A stretch of DNA of 57,327 bases from Streptomyces sp. TRM49041 (GTDB taxonomy: Bacteria; Actinomycetota; Actinomycetes; Streptomycetales; Streptomycetaceae). The stretch lies in the NCBI RefSeq assembly GCF_008271805.1, contig NZ_VSRY01000089.1, forward strand, positions 1 to 57,327, read 5' to 3'. Each line of letters opens with the position of its first letter. Position 1 is the first letter of the stretch. This document shows, one piece after another, positions 50,674 through 57,327 of this stretch. Under the pieces are notes generated by a model. That model was not told the origin of the DNA. It saw nothing but the letters and a program-made list of their open reading frames with translations, and made no database searches. The position numbers and the translations under genes were made by a program.

Positions 50674-51030
50674 TTACCCCATGGCGCGCCCGAAGTCCAC
50701 TTTCTCCTCCCAGAAGGCGTCCTCATGCTCCGGCTTCAACGCGATCGAAGCTCCTGCCTGCTCCAGCAGGATAAGCGAGGCGATCAGCAGGCCGCGTATC
50801 ATCCCGTGCAGCACCGGATTCCGAGTCGAGGAGTAAGAATCGTACAAGCCCTCAACAAAAGCCTGGAAAGCTGGCAGCTCGATATCGCAGCCACCCTGGT
50901 CGTTCGGCATCAACCCGGTCCGCAACTCCAGTCGTTCTGCCGCACTGCAGGCGAGGGAGATATACATCTGCCCAGTGTGGTAGCCCGCATCCCACACCGT
51001 TTCGCCATCGAGATCAAAAGGGTAACTCAA
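50674..51030 (-). CDS. DUF6086 family protein
   Basis: This is a 118-residue protein started by TTG 51030 in a TTGA overlap with the small frame upstream. FDLDGETVWDAGYHTGQMYISLACSAAERLELRTGLMPNDQGGCDIELPAFQAFVEGLYDSY...GLLIASLILLEQAG matches the DUF6086 pattern (an N-terminal strand, then two helices, then a hydrophobic helix). The family is known by sequence only. Its place at the end of a polymorphic-toxin locus, coupled to a short C-terminal-like fragment, is compatible with an immunity role, but this is inference. Confidence 0.7.
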   Translation of the reverse strand: MSYPFDLDGETVWDAGYHTGQMYISLACSAAERLELRTGLMPNDQGGCDIELPAFQAFVEGLYDSYSSTRNPVLHGMIRGLLIASLILLEQAGASIALKPEHEDAFWEEKVDFGRAMG

Positions 51031-51242
51031 TCCGCGATCTCCAGTCTGACGTCAAGGCCGGGATGTTCTCGCCTGAGCTGCTCGAACCTCTCCTCCAATG
51101 CGGTCCGGAAGCGTACATCCATGCCTGACTTAGTGAACCGCAAACCGATCGGTGCGCTTTCGTAGCCCGGGAGCAGCGCACGAGCTTTAACTAGCTGCCG
51201 TGCTCGCCCAATGCAAGCGCCGCTGGAACTACTGGCGGCGCG
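51027..51242 (-). pseudogene. Short frame resembling the end of a larger protein
   Basis: The open frame from just after a TAG at 51243-51245 reads ...IGRARQLVKARALLPGYESAPIGLRF, then MDVRFRTALEERFEQLRREHPGLDVRLEIAD and stops in a TTGA overlap with the DUF6086 gene. The only strong start is ATG 51122 (31 residues). It could be a tiny gene or the last ~70 residues of a displaced toxin or other protein. No family is recognised. Confidence 0.35.
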
Positions 51243-51273
51243 CTACTTTCTCACTTTCTTTTAACGCTCTGTG

Positions 51274-51618
51274 CTAGACACCGTCCCGCTCGTCAAAGAA
51301 CTCGAGCAGCAGAGAGAACAGGCAGTTCACAGCGTGCCGTTCCTGCTTCTTTTCGATCGAGCCCCAATGCCGAATTCCGGCCCCGGGGAACGCTTCTTCC
51401 AGGACGAGTGCGATCCAGTTGAGATTGGTTTCCTCACCCTTGCGCGCAACGAGCCATTCGGTGAATCCACGCAACGATCCAGCCGAGCGACCTAGGTCGT
51501 ACCCGATGAGGAATGTCACGGTCGGATAGTACGAGCCGTCCAGTCCGTAGAGTCCCGGCCTGGCTCGGACTTGCTCGATGAACTCCTTATCGTTCACAAC
51601 TTCCCTCAGAATCCCCAA
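51274..51618 (-). CDS. Hypothetical protein, possible immunity gene
   Basis: This is a 114-residue protein from ATG 51618: REVVNDKEFIEQVRARPGLYGLDGSYYPTVTFLIGYDLGRSAGSLRGFTEWLVARKGEETNLNWIALVLEEAFPG. RPGLYG followed by FLIGYD and GFTEWLV is a recurrent pattern in small actinobacterial proteins that accompany polymorphic toxins. No enzymatic motif is visible. The codon use is less G+C-rich than the core genes. It follows the IS630 remnant, so a displaced toxin/immunity cassette is plausible. Confidence 0.55.
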   Translation of the reverse strand: MGILREVVNDKEFIEQVRARPGLYGLDGSYYPTVTFLIGYDLGRSAGSLRGFTEWLVARKGEETNLNWIALVLEEAFPGAGIRHWGSIEKKQERHAVNCLFSLLLEFFDERDGV

Positions 51619-51627
51619 TTGCTGACG

Positions 51628-52205
51628 TCACCATAGTCCCCGGGAGCAGTGTCCGGGGCGATAGCAGACCACCCCGGCGATGTTGACCCGTCCGCGGCTG
51701 CAGCCGCGCACCCGCACCACCGGCCGCTGCCCGCGCGGTGCCCATGTGCGGCCCTTCGGCGGCCTCAGCCCATGCCCCGCCTCATCCTCGAAGCAGATGT
51801 GGGCGCCCAGGTCCGCCGCGGTGCTTCTACCCGCGGCCACACCTCCGCCTTCCACACCGCGACCGCCGTCGTGCCGTTCCAGCGCCCGCCGCAACGGCAC
51901 CTACGCGGACCTGCCGTGCCTGCGGAAGAAGCTTCCACACACCCTGGAGCGTGTACCAGATGTGGAACATGCGCCCAATCAGCGACTTGACCCGCTTCAG
52001 CGTCCAACCCTGGAACTCGTCATCCCAGTCGTGCGCCAGCGGGCCGCGCTTCAACTCCGCTCCAAACGCTCCCACTGCCCGGGGCTCGGCCGTTCCACCG
52101 ACGCCGACCCCTTCGACCGCAGCTCATCCGTGCCGCCCCGACCGTGAAGGCTGCCGACAACTGGATCTTCGTGGCCTCGACGCCGGCCGGCATGCAGTCG
52201 GCCGG
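51628..52205 (-). pseudogene. IS630-family transposase remnant, frameshifted and truncated
   Basis: Three frames together keep the IS630 order. First GSASVERPSPGQWERLE (domain before the catalytic part), then ELKRGPLAHDWDDEFQGWTLKRVKSLIGRMFHIWYTLQGVWKLL (winged-helix region), then FEDEAGHGLRPPKGRTWAPRGQRPVVRVRGCSRGRVNIAGVVCYRPG (the DDE-type catalytic core). The frame changes between blocks, and the last half of the catalytic domain is missing. No terminal inverted repeats were found. It is an inactive mobile-element fragment inside the toxin locus. Confidence 0.75.
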
Positions 52206-52220
52206 GGCGGTGGGAAAACG

Positions 52221-53201
52221 TCAGTTGCTTGCCTTCTCTCGCAGCTTCCAGAACTCATCTACTCGGATGGACGCGGTCCCTTTAACCTGTCCTGCCACGT
52301 GATCCTCCGGCGCGGTCCTCAGCGCAGTCAGCGCCGCAGAGGGGGTCAACCCCTGTTCGTATGCCTCTTGGAGCCGATCCAGCCAGATCAACCCGGCGCG
52401 GTAGCCGTCTAGATCGGCTTCGTCACGCGCTTCGAAGCTTGCCGCTCCATCGGCATCCGAGGCCCACAGGTAACCCAGGATTGCATTCTTGCCGTGCACC
52501 GGAAGGTACTCGACGGGGCCAGACGCTTGACGTACGTACCCAGGCTTGAACTTCGGGGTTTGACTGAAGACCCCGTTCCGGTGGGGGATCTCGAAGCGTC
52601 CCCAGACATCGGACGGGGAACCGTCGTCCTCAAAGTGATTCTCCACTCCGGTTTCGGTCGGAATTCCGAACCACGTGGGATCCTCAGGGTCGACCTCCAG
52701 GCCGAGCGCCTCAGAGAGATCCACCAAAGCTGCCGAAAGGCGGGGGCGGTTCTCTGCGAAGATCGCTTGTTGCTCACGCCCCCGAAGGTCGAACGGCATC
52801 CAGGCGTCAGAGAACGTCGTAAGCTCCACATGGAAGAAACTCCCGGAAACCTCGACAGTGAGAGCGAATAGCCCTTCCACTGTCTCGGGACGATCACCGG
52901 ATTCCACGATACCGTCACACAAGGTGTACAGGTCGATAGCGCCGATCTCGCCGGTGGTGAGGTTCCTTTTGATTTCGACCTCCAGCATGTCGCCGAAGGG
53001 AAGCATCGCTTGTAGCAGACACTCCTGGTTCCCGGACTTGGGGACTGTTGCCCTCACGAGTCCTTCATGCGGGATTCCGAGACGGTAACGACCGAGGACT
53101 TCGATGGCCAGTGACATCCTCCGGACAGCCTCTTGGGTCAGATCCACCTCATAGCCAGGAGTACCCCAGGACCATCGCGCGACGGGTGTAGTGGCGATCA
53201 A
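52221..53201 (-). CDS. Probable immunity protein for the adjacent toxin
   Basis: This is a 326-residue protein from ATG 53201, overlapping the toxin stop (ATGA). Strand-rich segments with acidic patches (GDMLEVEIKRNLTTGEIGAIDLYTLCDG, VEGLFALTVEVSGSFFHVEL) and WFGIPTE suggest a two-domain binding protein; no signal peptide or TM is seen, so it is cytoplasmic. Position directly after the toxin with translational coupling is the standard place for a cognate immunity gene; there is no sequence proof. No family is recognised. Confidence 0.65.
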   Translation of the reverse strand: MIATTPVARWSWGTPGYEVDLTQEAVRRMSLAIEVLGRYRLGIPHEGLVRATVPKSGNQECLLQAMLPFGDMLEVEIKRNLTTGEIGAIDLYTLCDGIVESGDRPETVEGLFALTVEVSGSFFHVELTTFSDAWMPFDLRGREQQAIFAENRPRLSAALVDLSEALGLEVDPEDPTWFGIPTETGVENHFEDDGSPSDVWGRFEIPHRNGVFSQTPKFKPGYVRQASGPVEYLPVHGKNAILGYLWASDADGAASFEARDEADLDGYRAGLIWLDRLQEAYEQGLTPSAALTALRTAPEDHVAGQVKGTASIRVDEFWKLREKASN

Positions 53202-55882
53202 AGCCTTCCTCCGGGCATGAAGTTGGCGCCAGGCGGGTACATGAGCGTCCCGTCCTCGACGCGAAGCACGACGATCACGCCCCGCTCGGCGTGAATCCTG
53301 GCAAGATCCTTCTGGATACCGGTCGCCAGCATGTCGGCGATGCTGCCCTTGGTATCAACGACAAACACCTTGACATCGGCTCCCGAGTCAGCGAGCTGCC
53401 CGATGTTCTGCCACATCTTGTTGGCAACTTTCTTCGGGTTTGCGATTTCCTTGAACTGATATCCATAGATCTTCCCATCGGAGTCCCGTGCCTTGACGTC
53501 CAAGTCCGTTTTCGGCCCGGTGGTCACTCCCGGCTTGATCTCCACGTCCTTCTTGATCTCGAAACCGATGTCCGTCATGCCACTGTCCTGCAGCCGCTTC
53601 GCGAGTCGCAGTTGCTCCACTCCGCCCGACATTCCGTTCTTCTGGGTGAAGCTCGATACAACCTGGTCATAGTTTGCCAGGCCGCTGAAGCGACCAGAGG
53701 CGATCAAGTCCGCCATCTCCTGCCCTGCGGGATGATCAGCGAGGTTGGCAAGTGTCTTGTCCAGGTCGCCCGGCTTCACCTTCGATCCGCGCAACCGGTC
53801 GCGAATCTGGGCCTCGGTCTCGCCTCCGCGCTGAAACGGTCGAGGCTGCTCGGGATGAGCCCAGTTCCCGATGAGGTTGGCCGGCTGCCGTGAACCGCCC
53901 TCGCTGTTTGAGCCTCCGCGGTCGCCGCCCCCCGGGGCTTCACTGCCCCCGACCAGGCTCTCACGAGCATTCACGTGGTCCCGGCCATGGCCTCCGGTTG
54001 AACTGCTGCCGTGACCGTCCGCAGTATTGGTCGGTGGATCTTGACCAGCAGGTGATCCGAGAGTGGGCTTGTCGACACCATTGCCTGGCTCGTTGTTGTC
54101 CAGGCTGTTGGCCGGGAAGTTGTTGCCCGCGCTACTGCCTGGCAGGTGGTTGGCCATGCCGCCTGGGGCGTCATCGCCGACGTTGGTGGTAGTCGGAGTG
54201 TTCTCGGTCGTGCGGCCTGCGTCGGCCAGGCTGTCGCCGAGGCGGGTGTTGCCTGCGGTGTTGTCGGCCGTGTTCGCGCCTGCGCCGACCAGGGCCGGTG
54301 TCTTGGGCGGGGTTTCGGCTCGGGAGATGTCCGCGCCAGCCGTGGGGTTCTCCGGTGTGGCCTGGCTGTGGTGCTGTTTGAGGGAGCTGTCGGCGTCCAG
54401 CAGGTTGCCTTGTTTGTCGACGTAGACGCTGTTGCCTTCCAGGTCGGTCAGCTTTGCGGTGCCTGGGGGGAAGGCCAGGGTGCCCTCGGGGATCTTGAGG
54501 GTGCCTGCGGGGACCTGGACCGCGCCTGCCGGTGGCGTAGTGCCCTCGGGCAGCTTGACCATGCCGTCGCCGAAGTCGATGGCGTCGGCCGGGACCGGAG
54601 TGCCCTTGGGGAGCCGGACGGTGCCTTCCGGGATCGTGATCGCACCTGCGGGGACTGGTGCGCCCTCAGGAAGGTGCAGTGTGCCGTCGGGGAGTTTGTA
54701 AGCGCCTTCGGGGATGGCCATCGACTCGGGGGAGAATTTCGGCACCTCGATTTTCCCGAGGTTCTCCAGGCCCGTCATGACGTCGCCGATCTTCATCAGG
54801 CCGCTCGCGCCCTTGAAGGCGTAGGTCGTCGGGTCGATGGCCCGGCCCGCCTTGCCGGCGACGGAGAGCGCCTTGGCCACCGCTCCCGCCTTGCCCGCGC
54901 CCGCTGCCGCACCGCCGGCGCCGCCGGTGAAGACGGTGGTCAGGACGTTGAAGGTGACTTCGCCCGCGGCCCTGGAGGGGTTGGACTCCCACTTGTCCCA
55001 CGCCAGGAACGCCTTACCCGTTTCTTGCACGGCGGTACGGGCTTTGCGGAACTCTGCAGGCAGCTGGTCCGGTGGCGTGTCCCAGAGGTACTTGCGGGTG
55101 GCCGGGAGCATGGACAGGCCCAGGCCCGTGCCGAGGGCGGCCAGGCCGCTCCATGCCTCTCCCGCCGCGTCGCCGCCTTTGAAGCCGGCCAGGGTTCCCA
55201 GGCCCACGAGGGTGCCCCATACACCGTCGACGACGACGCCTTTGCCGAACTCCCAGCCGTGTTCCCAGAACTGCCAGCCGGGGATGGACTCGTCGACGAC
55301 GTCGCCCCAGGGAAGGCTCTCGGCCTGTTTGAGGGCCTCGGCGTCGTAGCCGTACATGTCCTTGGCGTTGGAGCCGTCGTTGACTTTCAGTGGTGTGCCG
55401 CCGACCAGTGCGACGATCTTGGAGTGGCAGGCGCGCTCGGCTTCCTGGAACTGTGTCCAGAGCTCGGCGATTTGGTCGCGGCGTGCCCTGTTCTCGTCGA
55501 TGAGGTCGCCGTCCTCGCGCCACTCGTCGTCGCCCGCGATCCGGGACCGGAACGTCTCCGCCTCCCTTTTGAGCCTGTCCAGTTCCTGGGCCAGGGGGCG
55601 GATGTCGTTGGCGTACGTACCGAGGGCTCCGGCGATGACGCACATGTCGGAGCTGAGCGTCAGGGCCTTGTCCGCGACCGGTCTGGTCGTGGCGAACAGC
55701 TGGTCGGCCTCGGGCGCCTGGTAGAAGGCCCGCAGTCCGCCGAAGGTGGTGTGGACGTCACCGGCCGCTGCGGCGACCTTCACCCCGTGGCCGCTGATCG
55801 CCTTCACCTTCGCGTCGAGCGCTGCCTCGTCGCCGGTGAAGACGGGTATCTCGGCCGGATTCACCGGCTGGTTGTCGCTCAC
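53198..55882 (-). CDS. Type VII-type polymorphic toxin with PD-(D/E)XK-like C-terminal domain
   Basis: This is an 894-residue protein from GTG 55882 (GTGA overlap with DUF6507). The N-terminal ~170 residues are helical and WXG/LXG-like (FTGDEAALDAKVKAISGHGVKVAAAAGDVHTTFGGLRAFYQAPEADQLF). A Gly/Ala-rich region with hydrophobic segments follows, and residues ~390-490 hold tandem ~20-residue repeats built on LPEGTPVPAGAI. A long Asn/Gly/Thr-rich linker precedes the last ~220 residues. The end has a nuclease-like pattern D-L-D-V (TDLDVKARDSDG) then QFK (YGYQFKEI), as in PD-(D/E)XK enzymes. DNA or RNA cleavage is predicted, not shown. Confidence 0.8.
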   Translation of the reverse strand: MSDNQPVNPAEIPVFTGDEAALDAKVKAISGHGVKVAAAAGDVHTTFGGLRAFYQAPEADQLFATTRPVADKALTLSSDMCVIAGALGTYANDIRPLAQELDRLKREAETFRSRIAGDDEWREDGDLIDENRARRDQIAELWTQFQEAERACHSKIVALVGGTPLKVNDGSNAKDMYGYDAEALKQAESLPWGDVVDESIPGWQFWEHGWEFGKGVVVDGVWGTLVGLGTLAGFKGGDAAGEAWSGLAALGTGLGLSMLPATRKYLWDTPPDQLPAEFRKARTAVQETGKAFLAWDKWESNPSRAAGEVTFNVLTTVFTGGAGGAAAGAGKAGAVAKALSVAGKAGRAIDPTTYAFKGASGLMKIGDVMTGLENLGKIEVPKFSPESMAIPEGAYKLPDGTLHLPEGAPVPAGAITIPEGTVRLPKGTPVPADAIDFGDGMVKLPEGTTPPAGAVQVPAGTLKIPEGTLAFPPGTAKLTDLEGNSVYVDKQGNLLDADSSLKQHHSQATPENPTAGADISRAETPPKTPALVGAGANTADNTAGNTRLGDSLADAGRTTENTPTTTNVGDDAPGGMANHLPGSSAGNNFPANSLDNNEPGNGVDKPTLGSPAGQDPPTNTADGHGSSSTGGHGRDHVNARESLVGGSEAPGGGDRGGSNSEGGSRQPANLIGNWAHPEQPRPFQRGGETEAQIRDRLRGSKVKPGDLDKTLANLADHPAGQEMADLIASGRFSGLANYDQVVSSFTQKNGMSGGVEQLRLAKRLQDSGMTDIGFEIKKDVEIKPGVTTGPKTDLDVKARDSDGKIYGYQFKEIANPKKVANKMWQNIGQLADSGADVKVFVVDTKGSIADMLATGIQKDLARIHAERGVIVVLRVEDGTLMYPPGANFMPGGRL

Positions 55883-56301
55883 TTCTTCCCCCCGGCGTCC
55901 TTGAGCAGGTCCAGCCGTACGGAACGAGCCGCGCTCTGGGCTTCCCGGGCCGTGGCGAGGTCGCCCTCGACGTACGCGTTCGTGGCTTTGGCGGCACCCA
56001 GCACAGCGGCCTGGATCCGGTCCGCCATCGAGGTGAAGTCCTTACCGCGCTCCTGGAGGTACTCGGCGAGTGCGGCGGCGACCGGGCCTGTGGCCTTGCG
56101 CGTCAGCGAAGGCCCCGACGCCCACGGCCCAGGTGTATGGGTCTCTGCCGCCGAGCCGGGCACTGCCGTGCCGGCGGCCTCACCCGCCGCCCGCATATCG
56201 TCGATCATCGCCGTCAGGGCCTTCTCCAGGTCCCCGGCCCTGGCGCCGGTGGCCCGCAACTGGCCCTGGACGCCCTGCGGCTTGATGTCCCACGACGTCA
56301 T
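55879..56301 (-). CDS. DUF6507 family protein
   Basis: This is a 140-residue helical protein from ATG 56301 (GGGGGGGACG upstream). MTSWDIKPQGVQGQLRATGARAGDLEKALTAMIDDMRAAGEAAG matches the DUF6507 start seen in actinobacterial WXG-type loci. Later helices (VAAALAEYLQERGKDFTSMADRIQAAVLGAAKATNAYVEGDLATAREAQSAAR) carry the Y-x-x-x-D/E-like C-terminal signal YVEGD typical of ESX-exported helical partners. It is coupled to the toxin gene by GTGA and probably forms a helical chaperone or partner of it. Confidence 0.8.
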   Translation of the reverse strand: MTSWDIKPQGVQGQLRATGARAGDLEKALTAMIDDMRAAGEAAGTAVPGSAAETHTPGPWASGPSLTRKATGPVAAALAEYLQERGKDFTSMADRIQAAVLGAAKATNAYVEGDLATAREAQSAARSVRLDLLKDAGGKK

Positions 56302-56359
56302 GAAACGTCCCCCCGTTCCCCCGTGTGCTCGATCCCGCTGCCTGCGCCCGGCCGTACCG

Positions 56360-56671
56360 TCAGCCGATGTTGTCGACGGCGGCCTTCGCCCGGGCGAGCG
56401 TCTGCTGGGCGGTCGCGTCGTTCTTCTCCAGCGTCGTCCTCAGCAGCTGAACGATGGCCCTGACCTCCTGCGAGGCCTTGTTCCAGCGCAGTTCCTTGCC
56501 GTGGTACTCGTCCGCCACCCCATCGGCCTGGAAGTCCTTCATCGCGGCCTTCACCTGGGCGTCACGATCCGTGATCACCTGCTCAAGACGGGCGATCACA
56601 GCCTTGATATTGGCCTGCACCTCGCTGGAGGCGCCCAGGTCGTACGAACGGCGGTCACTGTTGGCTGCCAT
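56360..56671 (-). CDS. WXG100-like small helical protein
   Basis: This is a 103-residue protein from ATG 56671 with GGGGAGTGG upstream. It is all helical (SSEVQANIKAVIARLEQVITDRDAQVKAAMKDFQADGVADEYHGKELRWNKASQEVRAIVQLLRTTLEKND). The W near residue 66 and the helix-turn-helix hairpin size fit the WXG100/ESAT-6-like family, though a strict WXG is replaced by a KELRW region. It would be exported by a type VII secretion system as a dimer with a partner; no secretion ATPase is in the window. Confidence 0.7.
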   Translation of the reverse strand: MAANSDRRSYDLGASSEVQANIKAVIARLEQVITDRDAQVKAAMKDFQADGVADEYHGKELRWNKASQEVRAIVQLLRTTLEKNDATAQQTLARAKAAVDNIG

Positions 56672-56715
56672 AAGAAATCCACTCCCCGTGAGATACGCGT
56701 GCTGAGGTACGACGG

Positions 56716-57051
56716 TCAGCTACGGCCCGAGAAGCGCGCAGCGTCGAAGTTCGCCGCCGACATCTGCGTCCGCGCGTTCTCGCCCTGCTCCTGGTCACCG
56801 GAGCCGAATGCCGTCTCCATCCCGGCCTGGCCGCCCAGGATCGCCCGGAGCGAAGCGTTCAACTCGGCCGTGATCTCGTCGGAACGCGACTTGAACAGGT
56901 CGAACGCCGCCTTGCCCGCGCCGTTGAACCTGCCCTCCAGCGGCTGTGCCGCCTGGATGAGCTGACGGATCAGCAGTCCGAGATCGTTGGTGGACAGATT
57001 TGACTGCTTCATCAGTGACGCCAGAACCTGCGCCCCCATGTCGAACTTCAT
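56716..57051 (-). CDS. Small helical type VII-associated protein
   Basis: This is a 111-residue protein from ATG 57051 with GAGGGGGAG upstream; the frame to 57126 adds a non-conserved leader. The helices MGAQVLASLMKQSNLSTNDLGLLIRQLIQAAQPLEGRFNGAGKAAFDLFKSRSDEITAELNASLRAILGGQAGME contain an A-x-F-D type WXG-hairpin position (FNGAGKAAF). It is likely a partner of the next WXG100-like protein. The 44-bp gap to that gene implies one transcript. No catalytic features. Confidence 0.7.
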   Translation of the reverse strand: MKFDMGAQVLASLMKQSNLSTNDLGLLIRQLIQAAQPLEGRFNGAGKAAFDLFKSRSDEITAELNASLRAILGGQAGMETAFGSGDQEQGENARTQMSAANFDAARFSGRS

Positions 57052-57158
57052 CAGGCTCCCCCTCGGTCTGGTGTTCGCATTCTCCCCCATCTCTAACAAC
57101 CCGGGTATCGCGAGTGCAATCCGCAATCAGCCAGTGTCGGACCGGGTATGACGCACAA

Positions 57159-57327
57159 TCAGTGCGGCTGAGCGCCCTTCAGATGCCTCATCAGCAGCTC
57201 GAAGTCCTTCCATCCGGACAGGTCGGACGGATCACCCGGCAGCGGGTAATAGAGCGCCGGACGGGCCTTCGGGCCCAGCTCCACCGGAGCCCGCGACAAC
57301 GGCGTACGCCGCGCACGGTCGCCCGGC
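57159..57327 (-). CDS. C-terminus of a gene running off the right edge
   Basis: The last 55 codons of a leftward gene end at a TGA at 57159-57161: PGDRARRTPLSRAPVELGPKARPALYYPLPGDPSDLSGWKDFELLMRHLKGAQPH. No domain can be named from so little. It precedes the small helical genes by ~107 bp on the same strand, so it may be an upstream member of the same locus. Confidence 0.55.
   Translation of the reverse strand, partial: PGDRARRTPLSRAPVELGPKARPALYYPLPGDPSDLSGWKDFELLMRHLKGAQPH

Overview
The window looks like chromosomal DNA from a Streptomyces species or a close relative. It has very high G+C with G/C-biased third positions, GTG starts, and rare TTA (bldA-type) codons confined to accessory genes. 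It also carries many Streptomyces-typical families: ALF repeats, the kinase/solute-binding fusion, DUF397 with DUF5753-type HTH, DUF6086, DUF6507, peptidase S37, a 429-aa citrate synthase and a RecD2 helicase.

Layout. 1-8.1 kb: a partial ALF-repeat secreted protein, a small secreted protein, an apparently inactivated trypsin-like/FG-GAP secreted protein, an NDP-sugar epimerase, a class F sortase with a DUF4142 membrane protein, and a LuxR-type regulator. 8.1-21.1 kb: an exporter pair (alpha/beta-hydrolase fused to an ABC ATPase, plus a permease that appears frameshifted near its start), two GNAT acetyltransferases, methylmalonate-semialdehyde dehydrogenase, a CsoR-type copper operator with an HMA copper chaperone, a candidate structured RNA, citrate synthase, recD2 and a LacI regulator. 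21.4-30.6 kb: a type I-E CRISPR-Cas locus of array 1 (leftward), cas3, a pair of decayed repeats, cse1-cse2-cas7-cas5-cas6, a cas1 cut off after 103 residues, and array 2 starting on the last base of the cas1 stop codon. cas2 and the leader of array 2 are absent. 30.6-43.3 kb: a flavin-monooxygenase pseudogene, a regulatory trio (ATPase, HTH, DUF397), a lipoprotein with two kinase/solute-binding fusions, an SDR, a GH3 enzyme, an S37 peptidase and a small secreted protein. 43.5-47.3 kb: a fused full-size ABC exporter. 47.6-50.4 kb: a tightly overlapping cluster of tiny genes divergent from an XRE regulator. 50.7-57.3 kb: a WXG100/type VII-type polymorphic toxin locus read leftward, with two small helical proteins, DUF6507, an 894-aa toxin, a coupled probable immunity gene, an IS630 remnant and orphan fragments.

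How the parts fit. The CRISPR locus keeps every interference gene (Cas3, Cascade, Cas6e) but has lost adaptation. Array 2 is in the sense orientation directly behind the cas operon, so it could be transcribed by read-through. TTA codons in cas3 (three) and at codon 5 of cse1 suggest that interference depends on the bldA tRNA. The right-hand toxin locus is a stepwise coupled operon (GTGA and ATGA overlaps) from secretion partners to toxin to immunity protein.

The most noteworthy signals are the cas1/array junction, the ghost repeats, the tandem hairpin RNA with compensating arms, the PD-(D/E)XK-like toxin with its repeat stalk, and the probable frameshift in the ABC permease. All calls come from reading the sequence; no database search was run.
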